From Cephalotus follicularis (Eukaryota; Streptophyta; Magnoliopsida; Oxalidales; Cephalotaceae), in contig BDDD01006641.1 of assembly GCA_001972305.1 (NCBI GenBank), forward strand, positions 1 through 64,000: 64,000 bases of DNA, given 5' to 3'. The translations under genes were made by a program, and so were the position numbers. Below are positions 12,185 to 21,812 of the stretch, in pieces (position 1 is the stretch's first letter; the number at the start of each line of letters is the position of its first letter). Under the pieces are notes generated by a model. The model did not search any database. It had not been told where the DNA came from and worked only from the letters and a program-made list of their open reading frames with translations.

Positions 12185-12302
12185 GCATCGACGCCAAGGG
12201 TAAAGCGTCGATTCTTGGGGGAAACAGCCGACTGTCAAATAAAACTGTCGACTGGGAGACTGTTTGAGGAAACAGTCAACTGTTAGAGAAGAACAGTCGA
12301 CT
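12185..12302 (+). promoter_or_regulatory. RYCGAC array 1 in TEKAY1 LTR
   Basis: Site centres at 12189, 12209, 12229, 12249, 12277 and 12298 give steps of 20, 20, 20, 28 and 21 bp. Cores are ATCGAC, GTCGAT, GCCGAC, GTCGAC, GTCAAC (decayed) and GTCGAC. The array lies about 160-280 bp into the LTR. The single 28-bp step also appears in SOLO-B and GYP2. Confidence 0.7.
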
Positions 12303-12989
12303 GGATGACACTCTGTCAGAGCAACACATTAAATGATCACATGCAGCAACATAGGGGAAGGAAGAGAACGCCACATGTGCGTCATGCAGCCAAAAGGGAG
12401 AAAGAATGGGACACTTGTGCACCATTCAAGCTGTATGAGAGAGGGAAATGGACACTTGTGTGTATGCAGGTTAATTGAAGAGAGAGAGAGACCTTGGGTA
12501 CCATGCATACGGGCTGGAAGAGGGGAGAGAGAAATGAAACCTGTATAAACACTCTCTTCTCCATCTCTTCGTCCAGCACCTGGAAAGAAAGAAGAACAGA
12601 AAGAAAAATAGAGAGGAATAGAGACAACCAGTGAGAAAACGAGAAAAGTAGGGAGAGAAAGAGGGAAACCATTCTCCATTATTGGAAGCTTGGAGTTGGA
12701 CAGGATTGGAGCTTGCAGTACCGGACCTAGGGAGCTTGAAAGCTACTGGTCAGTGAAGCTTATAGAGGTGGACTTCGATTCCTAACTTGGAATCTAAGGT
12801 AGGGACTTTATAATTGTAATTTCAGTTCAATTATAGTAATGGTTCATTTGGTGAAATGCATGAGTGATGGTAGTGTTCTGTGGCCCATATGATGACCATT
12901 GATGATATTCTGTTACATGAATATTGTTGAATAGCTTGCAATAATCTGTTTAGATAAAATAGAATGGTTTGCATACTACTGTTCCGCAG

Positions 12990-13305
12990 AACAGTCGACT
13001 GTTGAAGGAAAACAGCCGACTGTTCAAGGTAGACAACCGACTATTAAAGGAAAACATTTGACTATGCATGTGTTATTTTGCCCAGACACTGCAGGAAGAT
13101 ACTATTGGGTGAATTGTATGTGTACTGTTTCGTAGAAACAACCGATTGTTAAAGGAAACAGTCAACTATTGAAGGAAACAGTCGACTGTTGAAGGAAAAC
13201 AACCAACTGTTGAAGGAAAACAGCCGATTATCCATGTGTTGCTCTGTGTAGAACAGCCGACCGTTAAAGGAAACAACCGACTGGTAAAGGAAAACAGCTG
13301 ATTGT
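12990..13305 (+). promoter_or_regulatory. RYCGAC array 2 in TEKAY1 LTR
   Basis: Runs of AACAGTCGACTGTT-type sites alternate with GAAGGA-rich spacers. Centres are 12996, 13017, 13038, 13059 (steps of 21), then 13143, 13163, 13183, 13204, 13225 (20-21), then 13258, 13278 and 13299 (20-21). About half have lost the CpG (GTCAAC, ACCAAC, CAGCTGAT), as expected from deamination of methylated cytosine. Confidence 0.72.
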
Positions 13306-14002
13306 TACTGTAAATAATGACTTTTAGAGGAAGCGGTAGATGTAGAAATGACGCTAAAAGAATCTGTTGCATTTTTGAGCATATGCTCGCCTGCATAATT
13401 GTTATTATTTGAATTGTGGATTGAAACGTAATTGATTCTCAAATGTTTTATCATTTTAGAAAATGCATACATGATTTTATAATAAATCATTATTTTATAC
13501 GAAAATGCTATTTTCGGAAGATTGAAACATTGTTATACGAAAATGAATATTTTCGAAATGATTGAAACATGATTTCAAAGACTGAATATAGTTTGAGAGA
13601 CTGAAATACATTTTGAATAAATGTATCATTTTCAAGTATTTTATAACTTATAAATTACTTGGAAAGGACTGATTTTGGATTGAATGATTTATTGTGATTG
13701 ATGTCGCGTCGACCGCGTGACGAAGTTATCATTGATGGATGGGGGCGGGATGTTCGCCTAGGTGCCAATAGATGGCTAAGGACACCCACACATGTTTGAG
13801 TTACTGAACACTTAGTGCGATTAACCTAGTTGCTGAACACAGAGTGTGAGCAACCTTTGATTGATTGGCTTGCTTCGGTTTGTCCGGGAGACAGGGGCCG
13901 GACTAAGGGTGCGACGTCGGGGCCAGGAGATGGCTACGCTATTCGTACAGTTGATTGGATTGATTGGTCCTTTGTGACATGATTGATGGATTGCATGGTT
14001 GT

Positions 14003-14719
14003 TGTAATACCCCGTTTGTTTGTGTGCTTATTTTCGGATTTTTATTTAATTTCATTTCGCTTTGTTATATTATGTTGGCCTATTTTATGTTTTGGGCTTT
14101 TATGTTTTGGGCTAAATGGTGTAGCTTTTGGACTTTTGGATAATGGCTAGAATAGCTACATGAATAAGTAGATATTATTTGAATTAATTCTTTTGTAATT
14201 TGATAATAACTTAAGGCAGTTTTATTATGAAAATGGAAAAAGTATTTTATTTGGAACTTAAATAGTGTAATATGGCAAATTGTTTCAATTTGGAAAACAA
14301 ATGATGTAATTTTGGTTAAAGGTTTATTTGTTTTGTATTTTAAAATCGGTTTTTAATTCAATATGGTAGGAGTGTTTCGATAGGAAACAAAATAAAGTAA
14401 TTTTGGCAAAAATTGTTTAATTGGGAAATAAATTCCTTATTACTATTTTAAAACCTATTTGTTTCCTAACTCTCCTCTCCCTCTCCCGTAAGTCTCTCCC
14501 CTCTCCCTCACAAAACAGATTTTCTTCCTTCTTTCTCCCTATCAATCCCGAAATTCTGCCTTCTTTCCACATTATATCAGATTTTGGATTCCTTTTTACC
14601 TTACCATGACCTAAATTGCCTTTCTTCTTGGTTAAGTATGCTATATGCTTATTGTTTGTGCCTCCATTGGTTATCTCTCTCTCCTGGAGCCGAACCTGCA
14701 TGATTAGAACCTGTTATTG
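14003..14719 (+). mobile_element. SOLO-B: solo Gypsy LTR, left part
   Basis: The LTR runs from TGTAATACCCCG at 14003 to GGGGGTGTTACA ending at 23512. Perfect target copies GTTGT lie at 13998-14002 and 23513-23517. COPIA-S1 interrupts it; without that it is about 3.2 kb. No internal region or second LTR is present, so it is a solo LTR left by unequal recombination. Its 3' part closely matches the reverse complement of 48450-49253, and it shares modules with the GYP2 LTRs. Confidence 0.9.
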
Positions 14720-14885
14720 TCTTCTGTTGGCCTTTGCCAACCCGTTTAATTACGTTACCATATGTTATTTTGATGATTAACAAACAGAGATTACTTGTAT
14801 GCATAATTCCTTGAGTTATAACTTCATGTACTCACTTGATTTTATGTCCAAAGTTGTGCCAAGAACATTTCTGTAGGAACAGGGC

Positions 14886-15325
14886 AATCCAGCCGACTGG
14901 CAAGCAATCCAGTCGACTGCCCAAGGTTGAGTAGTCGACTGTCAAGGGTTGTGTAGCCGACTGGTTCTTCAACCAAACTCAGATTTTGCAAGAACACCAA
15001 TCCAGTCGACTGCCACAGGGGTCCAGCGACTGCCAGGCCAAGACAGCCGACTGCCACAGGACACCAGTCGACTGCCATGGGTGCACATTTCAGGCAGTAG
15101 CTTTTGTATCTTTTTAACACCCAATCCAGCCGACTGAAGCAGGGGACCAGTCGACTGCCAGGGGGTCCAGTCGACTGCCAGTGAATCCAGCCGACTATTT
15201 TCAATTGTTCAATTTCAGGCAGTAGCATTTGTAAACTCCAATTTCAGCTCAACGGCCGACTGGAACAGAACATCCAGTCGACTGCCAGCTCCACCAGTCG
15301 ACTGCCAAGACCATGCAGCCGACTG
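14886..15325 (+). promoter_or_regulatory. RYCGAC array: four clusters of four sites, U3 of COPIA-S1
   Basis: CpG positions are 14894, 14914, 14936, 14958; 15007, 15027, 15048, 15069; 15131, 15152, 15172, 15192; and 15257, 15279, 15299, 15320. Steps within clusters are 20-22 bp; gaps between clusters are 49, 62 and 65 bp. Cores are GTCGAC or GCCGAC inside CAGTCGACTG or CAGCCGACTG. The array ends about 120 bp upstream of the TATA-like box at 15441, where enhancer sites are expected. GCCGAC is the DRE/CRT core, and RYCGAC is a described CBF-binding consensus (recalled, not looked up). Binding by such a factor is inference. Confidence 0.72.
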
Positions 15326-15440
15326 TCCAACACCAACGGCTATATTCAAATGTACGCGCCATCAATCCAGCTGACAGCCGTAGAAATCCAGCCTACTGGA
15401 TTTGTAACAGACTTGAAAAATAGATCCGTTGGAGCACAAG

Positions 15441-15448
15441 TATAAAGG
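15441..15448 (+). promoter_or_regulatory. TATA-like box of COPIA-S1 LTR
   Basis: TATAAAGG lies downstream of the palindrome array. It is repeated in the 3' LTR at 20753 and replaced by TATTTAAG at 49713 in COPIA-S2. It is the best candidate for the retrotransposon promoter, marking U3 to the left and R to the right. Confidence 0.55.
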
Positions 15449-15999
15449 GCAAAGTGAAGCATTCTTGGGGACAACTCTTGCAATCATATTGAACATTCAT
15501 TCTAGTCATCTCAAGTGCAATCCCAAAGCTTTCAAACATCAAAAGAGATCAATCCAAAGAAATCCTACACATTACAAAGCTTTAGTTTTACATTTCCTAT
15601 ACACTTGAAGCTTTGTTCAAAGTGAGCTACATTGTAAAACAAATTCCTACGAATTTGTAACCTTCAAACAATTACTTTCACACATACAAGAGAGGTTGTC
15701 TCTTGTATTGCTCGGTTGGAGCACATTTGTAATTCGCTTGGTTGGAGCGAAGGTTGTTGAAGCTCGGTTGGAGTTTCAAGCCCGGATTGGGGCATACCTA
15801 GTGAAATACTCAAGGAGAGGCCTTGGGGAGTGGACGTAGGCGGTTTGTCGAACCACTATATATCCGTTTGCAATTCTCTCAACCCTACACTCTTTACTTT
15901 CCGCAATTGTGTGCTTGAGTTATTTGAATTGTTAGTGGTATTTTTGCTAGTTATTTTTTATTAGTCTATTCACCCCCCCCCCTCTAGACTTCCTACAAT

Positions 16000-16011
16000 T
16001 GGTATCAGAGC
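16000..16011 (+). other. COPIA-S1 primer-binding site
   Basis: TGGTATCAGAGC is complementary to the 3' end of initiator Met-tRNA. It begins two bases after the LTR end at 15997 and primes minus-strand DNA synthesis. Confidence 0.9.
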
Positions 16012-16053
16012 GGGTTGCTCATACTATTAAGATTAACATCTTGAGTTAAGATC

Positions 16054-17166
16054 ATGGCCTCAACTAGCATGAACAACCAATCCCGACACAATGACGATGT
16101 CTCCGAATTTAAGGTACCATTCTTTAGTGGTGACAATTTTCCGTATTGGAAAAGTCGTATGGAGATATACCTTAAGTCTAGAGACTTTAGGAATTGGCTT
16201 AGTGTAAAAAATGGCCCTCACACCCCTATGAAGCTAAATGATAAAAACAAACTCATTTCCAAACCGGAAGACGAATGGGATGAGGATGACTTTAGGAAAT
16301 TGACCATAGATAATAAGGCTTTAAATATATTGCTTGTCTCTCTTGATAAAACCGAATACAATCTCGTTAGGAGATGTACTTCTGCACATGAGGTATGGAA
16401 ATTGCTCATCCTTACCCATGAGGGTACCGAGCAAGTTATGAATGCTAAACTTGCTTTGTTAAATAGAGATTACGAATTATTTAAAATGCAACCGAACGAA
16501 TCCATTAAGAATTTGTATAATCGGTTGCTTGACATTACTAATGGTTTGCTTAGTCTTGGAAAGGTGTTTGGACAGGACGAACTCGTGAGGAAATTGCTAG
16601 GGTGTCTCAACGATGAATGGGAACCCAAGGTGACGGCAATTGAAGAATCGAAAGACTTGAAGACCATGGAAATTGAAGAACTTCTTGGCTCCCTCATGAC
16701 TCATGAGGTAAAATTGAACAAGAAATCGGCAAATCTTGTGGAGACAAAGCCACAAGAGGAGATAAGAAAGGACATTGCTCTTAAAAGTACACACAAAGAA
16801 GAAATGTCAAGTGAATATGAGCTAGAGGAAGAGGACTATGTTCTCTTTGCGAAACGGTTCACAAAATTCGTAAAGATGAACAAAGCAAGAAGGTTCCAAA
16901 GAAAGAACTTCAACAAGGGAGAGGGAAGCAAGATGGATCCTCCTGCATGCTTCGAATGCAATAAACCGGGGCACATCAAAGTTGATTGTCCACAATTGAA
17001 GAAAAAGAAGTTATTCAAGAAGAAAGCACTCAAGGCATGGCACCTTAGTGATGACGAATCCTCCGATGATGAAGTCACCGAGCAAGTGGCAAACCTATGC
17101 TTCATGGCATTGAGTGACGATGAGGATAGCGAAAATGAGGTAGGCGATTCTTACACATTTGGTTAA
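16054..17166 (+). CDS. gag: Copia Gag polyprotein (COPIA-S1)
   Basis: This is a 370-codon open frame starting 42 bases after the primer site. The N-terminal part (about residues 15-70, with FSGDNFPYWK) and the following helical region match the DUF4219/UBN2-type Copia capsid. A CCHC zinc knuckle (CFECNKPGHIKVDC) is at residues 299-312, followed by a Lys-rich stretch and an acidic tail (DDESSDDE). Gag forms the virus-like particle and packages RNA. The frame stops at TAA 17164 but continues in the same frame directly after it, so this may be a single-stop break of a longer Gag. The ATG is the first in the frame after the primer site. Confidence 0.88.
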   Translation: MASTSMNNQSRHNDDVSEFKVPFFSGDNFPYWKSRMEIYLKSRDFRNWLSVKNGPHTPMKLNDKNKLISKPEDEWDEDDFRKLTIDNKALNILLVSLDKTEYNLVRRCTSAHEVWKLLILTHEGTEQVMNAKLALLNRDYELFKMQPNESIKNLYNRLLDITNGLLSLGKVFGQDELVRKLLGCLNDEWEPKVTAIEESKDLKTMEIEELLGSLMTHEVKLNKKSANLVETKPQEEIRKDIALKSTHKEEMSSEYELEEEDYVLFAKRFTKFVKMNKARRFQRKNFNKGEGSKMDPPACFECNKPGHIKVDCPQLKKKKLFKKKALKAWHLSDDESSDDEVTEQVANLCFMALSDDEDSENEVGDSYTFG

Positions 17167-17841
17167 TTGCAATTTCCTTTTGATGAATTACTTGTAGAGT
17201 TTAAGAAGAAATGTTCACAATGCACTTTACTTAAGAAAAACATGACCAGTGGAGAAAAAGAAAAAGAGTTACTAGTTATTGAAAATGAACATTTGAGAAA
17301 TGACATTGCCATTTTAGAACATGAACTAGCTAAAAGGGATAATGACATAGCTAAACCTACTTCATCTAGTGACATTGCATTAGAAAAAGAAGTAGAATCA
17401 CTCAAAGAGAAAAATGTGAATTTAGAAAAATCCTTTAGCAAATTCACTCTAGGTAGCAAAAAGTTAGAAGAGATGTTAGGTAGTCAAAGATCATACCTAG
17501 ATAAAACCGGCATAGGCTATGCTCCTCTAGAGGTTAAGGCTAAGTTAAAAAAGACTAGAATTAGACCTCATTGTACTTATTGCAATAAAATGGGACATAC
17601 TAGAAATAAATGCTTTAGAAGGATTGCACACTCACATCACTCACACACTAGACCATCACCTAATCATAATCCAATTACTTTTAGACAAGTGTGGGTTCCC
17701 AAGGGAACTATGAGTCCTAAATGTAACATTAAAGGACCCAATAAACAATGGGTACCAAGATCAAATTCCTTTAACACTTTTATAGGTGGAACAATGCTTG
17801 CGGGCAAACCACAAAGAGGAGCAACCGTGGTATATGGATAG
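17167..17841 (+). pseudogene. gag: Gag C-terminal extension with coiled coil and second zinc knuckle
   Basis: It lies in the same frame as gag, separated by one TAA, and has no ATG of its own at the start. Residues about 30-110 are rich in Glu, Lys and Leu with heptad spacing, suggesting a coiled coil. A second knuckle (CTYCNKMGHTRNKC) is at about residue 136, followed by a His/Pro-rich stretch and a WVPK-type linker known from SIRE-like elements. The frame ends at TAG 17839. The protease continues in the next frame, so a +1 shift near 17800-17825 separates them, either decay or programmed. Confidence 0.75.
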
Positions 17842-18409
17842 CAGGTGCTCGAAGCACATGACTGGTGACAAAAGCCTCTTCATCGATCTCAAGGAAGTTG
17901 ATGGAGGAAAGGTCACCTTTGGGGACAACAACAAGGCCAAATTTTGTGGCATTGGTTCAATTGGTAACAAATTCTCTACTCTAATTGAAAATGTATCTTA
18001 TGTTGTAGGCCTTAAGCATAATTTGCTTAGTGTTAGTCAATTATGTAGATATAAAATTAATTTTGAGTCCTCACTTTGTCACATTATTGATTCTAGCACC
18101 AATATTGTAAAGTTTGTTGGTCATAGACAAGGCAATGTGTATGTGGTTTATTTAAAAGAAATGTTTTCAAAAGATGTTTGTTTTAATGCAAATACAAATG
18201 ATAAATGGCTTTGGCATAGAAGATTAGGCCATGCTAGCATGGATGTTCTTGCCAAACTTTCAAGAAAAGATTTAGTAATTGGTTTGCCTAAAATGAAATT
18301 TGAAAATGATAAATTGTGTGATGCTTGTGCACAAGGCAAACAAACAAGAACATATTTCAAGGCTAAAAATGTTGTTTCTACTACTCGTATTTTGAATGGG
18401 ATGGTTTGA
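17786..18409 (+). pseudogene. pol: Copia protease and pre-integrase domain, truncated pol
   Basis: The aspartic protease motif reads WYMDSRCSKHMTG: the usual DSG triad is DSR, so the protease is probably inactive. Next comes the GAG-pre-integrase domain with an HHCC pattern (LWHRRLGHAS and CDACAQGKQTR). The pol similarity ends abruptly at about 18388 within VSTTR, just before the integrase core should begin, and the frame stops at 18407. No integrase core, RT or RNase H follows anywhere in the element. Confidence 0.82.
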
Positions 18410-19340
18410 TTACATTTGCTCATCTCATGTCATTTATCCTAGATTAGTGAAGCTATTCTATGCCAATTTAGAGTCCTCCACCACTTGTATTGCAAATTCC
18501 TTTGTTTTAGGCACTCCTATATCAATTACTCCTGATTTGCTAGCTGAAACCTTAGGAATTCCTAATGAGGGAATTACTCATTTCAATGATATTGGAAAAA
18601 CGGAGGCCCTAGGAATTTGTTTAGAACAACCAAATGTCAATCCTCTTATGAATGTGACTAGTAGTCACTTGCCTATTGCCTCTAGGATCATTCTCCTACT
18701 TGTAACAAACACAATCCTCCCAAGAGAAGGCTCGCACACCCTCCTTTCAGAGCGAGACCTTAAATTCGTTGCATGTGTCAAGAATGGAACCCTTATTAAC
18801 CTTCCTTATCTCATTGTCAACCACATGTTATCTCGACCAAATCACACACCTTATCCTATGCTTCTCAGTAGGATCATTATGGTTGCCCTTGCATCACTTA
18901 ACATTGATATTCCTGATGATGAGCTAAGTTTTAAACCTTCCCATAAGCAGTTGGTGAATAAGGCAGGGCTTAGACTGTGTAACATTATATTTGAGGATGG
19001 TGAGTGGGTCAAGTTACAAGGCAGAGGTAGAGAGAAAATAAGAGAGCAAGTTAATGTAAGACCAGGAGATGATGAGGATGAGGATGAGGACGATCCTCAG
19101 CAGTTTGAGGTGCGTCCGAGTGTTGGTCAGAGCAGCAGCAGCAGCAGGCCTACCCTGGAGTCACTTCAGGCTAGGATGGATCTTGCCCAACCCAACATCG
19201 AATATCTTAAAGGGCCAATGAACCAGTTCGGTGAAGGACAAGCAAATATCATTCAAGGACAAGCCGACATCCTTCGTGGCCAAGCCAGTCTCCTTGAGAT
19301 GTTTCAAAATGCATTTCCCCAGCATCCTCCTCCCTCTTGA
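18396..19340 (+). CDS. ORF of 314 codons replacing pol; plant transposon-protein-like domain
   Basis: The frame is open and begins at the point where Copia pol is lost; its ATG overlaps the end of the protease frame. Residues 5-215 resemble the plant-specific domain often annotated as putative plant transposon protein (segments such as YPRLVKLFYANL and LLAETLGIP). An acidic run (DDEDEDEDD, about residue 228) and a Ser run follow. The C-terminal part repeats GQANIIQGQADILRGQ in 7-residue steps, suggesting a short coiled coil. It has no catalytic motif I recognise. It could be a captured gene piece or a relative of the env-like ORF of SIRE elements. An open frame in an otherwise broken element suggests recent capture or selection. 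Confidence 0.65.
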   Translation: MGWFDYICSSHVIYPRLVKLFYANLESSTTCIANSFVLGTPISITPDLLAETLGIPNEGITHFNDIGKTEALGICLEQPNVNPLMNVTSSHLPIASRIILLLVTNTILPREGSHTLLSERDLKFVACVKNGTLINLPYLIVNHMLSRPNHTPYPMLLSRIIMVALASLNIDIPDDELSFKPSHKQLVNKAGLRLCNIIFEDGEWVKLQGRGREKIREQVNVRPGDDEDEDEDDPQQFEVRPSVGQSSSSSRPTLESLQARMDLAQPNIEYLKGPMNQFGEGQANIIQGQADILRGQASLLEMFQNAFPQHPPPS

Positions 19341-20036
19341 GCTACATTTGCATCTCATGTGTTTTTATTATATTTTCAAACTTTGCCAATGTAATATCTT
19401 TCGATGTTTTTGAATTGTAAAAGACAATGTGTTGGTTGATGTACTTAATGTTTTTTTAGTATTTAATGACAATATGCATTTGATCTTTAATGTTTTATGT
19501 ATGGAATTACAATGTGTTTCATATTATTGCTTTGATCTTGTTTACAATGTGGTTAATGCACTTGTTTATGTACTTCAAGTTTTAATTGGTAAATGGAATT
19601 GTGCTTCAATCTTTATTGATCTTCAATTGATTGAATATGGTTTCTCTTATTGCATTGACCTTATTGATAAAATTGAATTTGAATGCATATGTTGAGGGGG
19701 AGCTCTTCAATCCATGCTATGATTGAGGGGGAGCTTCCATTTCTCTTTTTGTTATTTGACAAAAAGGGGGAGAAATATTATTTTGCATTGCACATATTGC
19801 ATGGAAATTGAAAGTTTGCATAAATGAAGTTGCATGCATTTGGGGGAATTATATTACTAAAACTTCATATTGATGAGATGGGTTGTAATCTTGCATTGAG
19901 CAAGTGTGTTTTGATATAACATATGCCTTGGATATGCCAAAATTGATAAAATTGGACTTTGAACTAAAAATGGTTAAGTTTGTCAAGAATTTATGCAAAA
20001 TATGCATGTTTTGTCAATCATCAAAAGGGTGGAGAT
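19341..20036 (+). mobile_element. COPIA-S1 3' untranslated region and polypurine tract
   Basis: This is about 0.7 kb of AT-rich sequence with TTGAGGGGGAGC twice (near 19693 and 19724), an AAAAAGGGGGAG tract (near 19763) and the final tract AAAAGGGTGGAGA at about 20022-20036. Several G-rich purine tracts before the last one are usual for SIRE-type elements. No coding sequence is recognised. Confidence 0.75.
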
Positions 20037-20998
20037 TGTTGGCCTTTGCCACCCCGTTTAATTGCGTTACCATATGTTATTTTGATGATTAACAAACAGA
20101 GATTACTTGTATGCATAATTCCTTGAGTTATAACTTCATATGCTCACTTGATTTTATGTCCAAAGTTGTGCCAAGAACATTTCTGCAGGAACAGGGCAAT
20201 CCAGCCGACTGGCAAGCAATCCAGTCGACTGCCCCAGGTTGAGTAGTCGACTGCCAAGGGTTGTGTAGCCGACTGGTTCTTCAACCAAACTCAGAATTTG
20301 CAGGAACACCAATCCAGTCGACTGCCACAGGGTCCAATCGACTGCCAGGCCAAGACAGCCGACTGCCACAGGACACCAGTCGACTGCCATGGGTGCACAT
20401 TTCAGGCAGTAGCTTCTGTATCTTTTTAACACCCAATCCAGCCGACTGAAGCAGGGGACCAGTCGACTGCCAGGGGGTCCAGTCGACTGTCAGTGAATCC
20501 AGCCGACTGTTTTCAATTGTGCAATTTCAGGCAGTAGCATTTGTAAACTCCAATTTCAGCTCAACAGCCGACTGGAACAGAGCATCCAGTCGACTGCCAG
20601 CCAAACCAGTCGACTGCCCAGAGGAGACAGCCGACTGCCCAACACCAACGGCTATATTCAAATGTACGCCCCATCAATCCAGCTGACTGTCGTCCAAATC
20701 CAGCCGACTGGATTTGTAGCAGACTTGAAAAATAGATCCGTTGGAGAACAAGTATAAAGGGCAAAGTGAAGCATTCTTGGGGACAACTCTTGCAATCATA
20801 TTGAACATTCATTCTAGTCATCTCAAGTGCAATCCCAAAGCTTTCAAACATCAAAAGAGATCAATCCAAAGCAATCCTACACATTACAAAGCTTTAGTTT
20901 TACATTTCCTATACACTTGAAGCTTTGTTCAAAGTGAGCTACATTGTAAAACAAATTCCTACGAATTTGTAACCTTCCCCCCCTCTAGACTTCCTACA
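20037..20998 (+). mobile_element. COPIA-S1 3' LTR (962 bp, internally deleted)
   Basis: It matches the 5' LTR from TGTTGGCC to CTTCCTACA but jumps from AACCTTC (20971-20977) to CCCCCCCTCTAGAC, losing about 300 bp of R-U5. All sixteen palindrome sites are kept at the same steps (20206, 20226, 20248, 20270; 20319, 20339, 20360, 20381; 20443, 20464, 20484, 20504; 20569, 20591, 20611, 20632). The TATA-like box is at 20753. Confidence 0.9.
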
Positions 20999-21607
20999 TC
21001 TTCTTTGCTTCACTGAATCAGGTTTGTTCCTCTGTTATTATGGTTAGCATTTGGTTTTGGTTTTATTGTTATCCAATTCTATTTCATGATGGTTGCTAGT
21101 GTGGTTTATTTGATTTCTGCAACTCTAAGTGCTATCATGGTTTCTGAACCTGTCAACATGCATTAGGTAGATGTTATGTACTAGTTTTGATAAACAAATA
21201 ATGATAGTTGACAAGAAATTGATCATATAGGCATCTATGCATGAAATTGAAATTTGTCTCTTAATAAAATATGAACATGGTTATCCTATTGGCTTGTGTC
21301 CTGGTGTTTTGTAATGGCAGCCTTAGAACACCAAATATGAACTATCTAATCTGGCATAATAACCTAGTAATAATGCCTTGATGGAATCGGATCATAGGAA
21401 TAGAGGTTAGAATTTCATAAGTCTCTTTAAAAAGTGTGATCACCATTGCATGATTTCTTGATTCGGGGTGTTTAAATGCAACTGTAAAGTCACATAAGTC
21501 CTATGTAAGTGTTTAAGATCATCTGGTAATGTGGTAAAATGATTTTGACAGAAGATTGGCTTAGACTTGTGTAATTCCTGCTGTATTTTGCTGTTCCGAC
21601 GAGCAGA

Positions 21608-21812
21608 ACAGTCGACTGTCCATTTAAACAGTGACTGTTAGACTTTGAGTAGTCGACTGCCTTGTAAAACAGTCGGCTGGTTGCCTTGCACAGTCAACTG
21701 GACCCCTGTCACAGTCGACTGGATTCAACCCAGTTTGAGTAGTCGGCTGCCTATGCGATACAGTTGACTGCCATCTTTGAACAGTCGACTGGATTTTGTT
21801 ACAGCCGGCTGG
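21608..21812 (+). promoter_or_regulatory. RYCGAC array in SOLO-B
   Basis: Centres at 21613, 21633 (one base lost), 21654, 21674, 21695 (GTCAAC), 21716, 21744, 21765 (GTTGAC), 21786 and 21806 give steps of 20, 21, 20, 21, 21, 28, 21, 21 and 20. Extended sites read ACAGTCGACTGG or AGTCGGCTGC. The spacing matches that of the unrelated Copia LTR nested only a few hundred bases away. Confidence 0.75.

Larger units (their letters stand above)
12024..13997 (+). mobile_element. TEKAY1 3' LTR, left part
   Basis: The LTR starts at TGTAATGCCCGG and is split by SOLO-B; the right part is 23518-24064. Without the nested DNA it is about 2.5 kb. It contains two RYCGAC arrays, a GA-rich leader around 12360-12670 and, near 13910, a GGGGCCAGGAGATGGC box that recurs in SOLO-C (43280 and 43350) and, reversed, in SOLO-D (near 57360). 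Confidence 0.87.
14725..15997 (+). mobile_element. COPIA-S1 5' LTR (1273 bp)
   Basis: It starts TGTTGGCCTTTG and ends CTTCCTACA just before the primer site. U3 carries sixteen RYCGAC sites (14890-15322). A TATA-like TATAAAGG lies at 15441. The R-U5 part contains three TTGGAGC-type repeats near 15715-15775 and a pyrimidine run (CACCCCCCCCCC) before the end. It is 311 bp longer than the 3' LTR, which lacks the segment matching about 15678-15975. Confidence 0.9.
14725..20998 (+). mobile_element. COPIA-S1: complete-ended SIRE-like Copia, pol mostly missing
   Basis: LTRs at 14725-15997 and 20037-20998 are flanked by perfect TCTTC copies (14720-14724 and 20999-21003). The primer site is at 16000-16011 and the polypurine tract at about 20022-20036. 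The interior encodes gag, a second gag-like segment, protease and the pre-integrase domain. An unrelated 314-residue ORF then stands where integrase, RT and RNase H should be. It is therefore non-autonomous. A SIRE/Maximus-type assignment rests on the gag style, a second zinc knuckle and the extra downstream ORF. Confidence 0.92.

Noticed and set aside
12329..12679. Two overlapping minus-strand frames, Phe/Leu/Ser-rich, beside a GA-rich tract
   Set aside because: They are the complement of a purine-rich LTR leader; low-complexity hydrophobic translation is expected.
14886..15325. CRISPR-like look: short palindromic repeats with regular ~10-bp spacers
   Set aside because: The repeat is only 10-12 bp, spacers are not unique sequences of constant length, the host is a plant genome, and the array lies inside LTRs.
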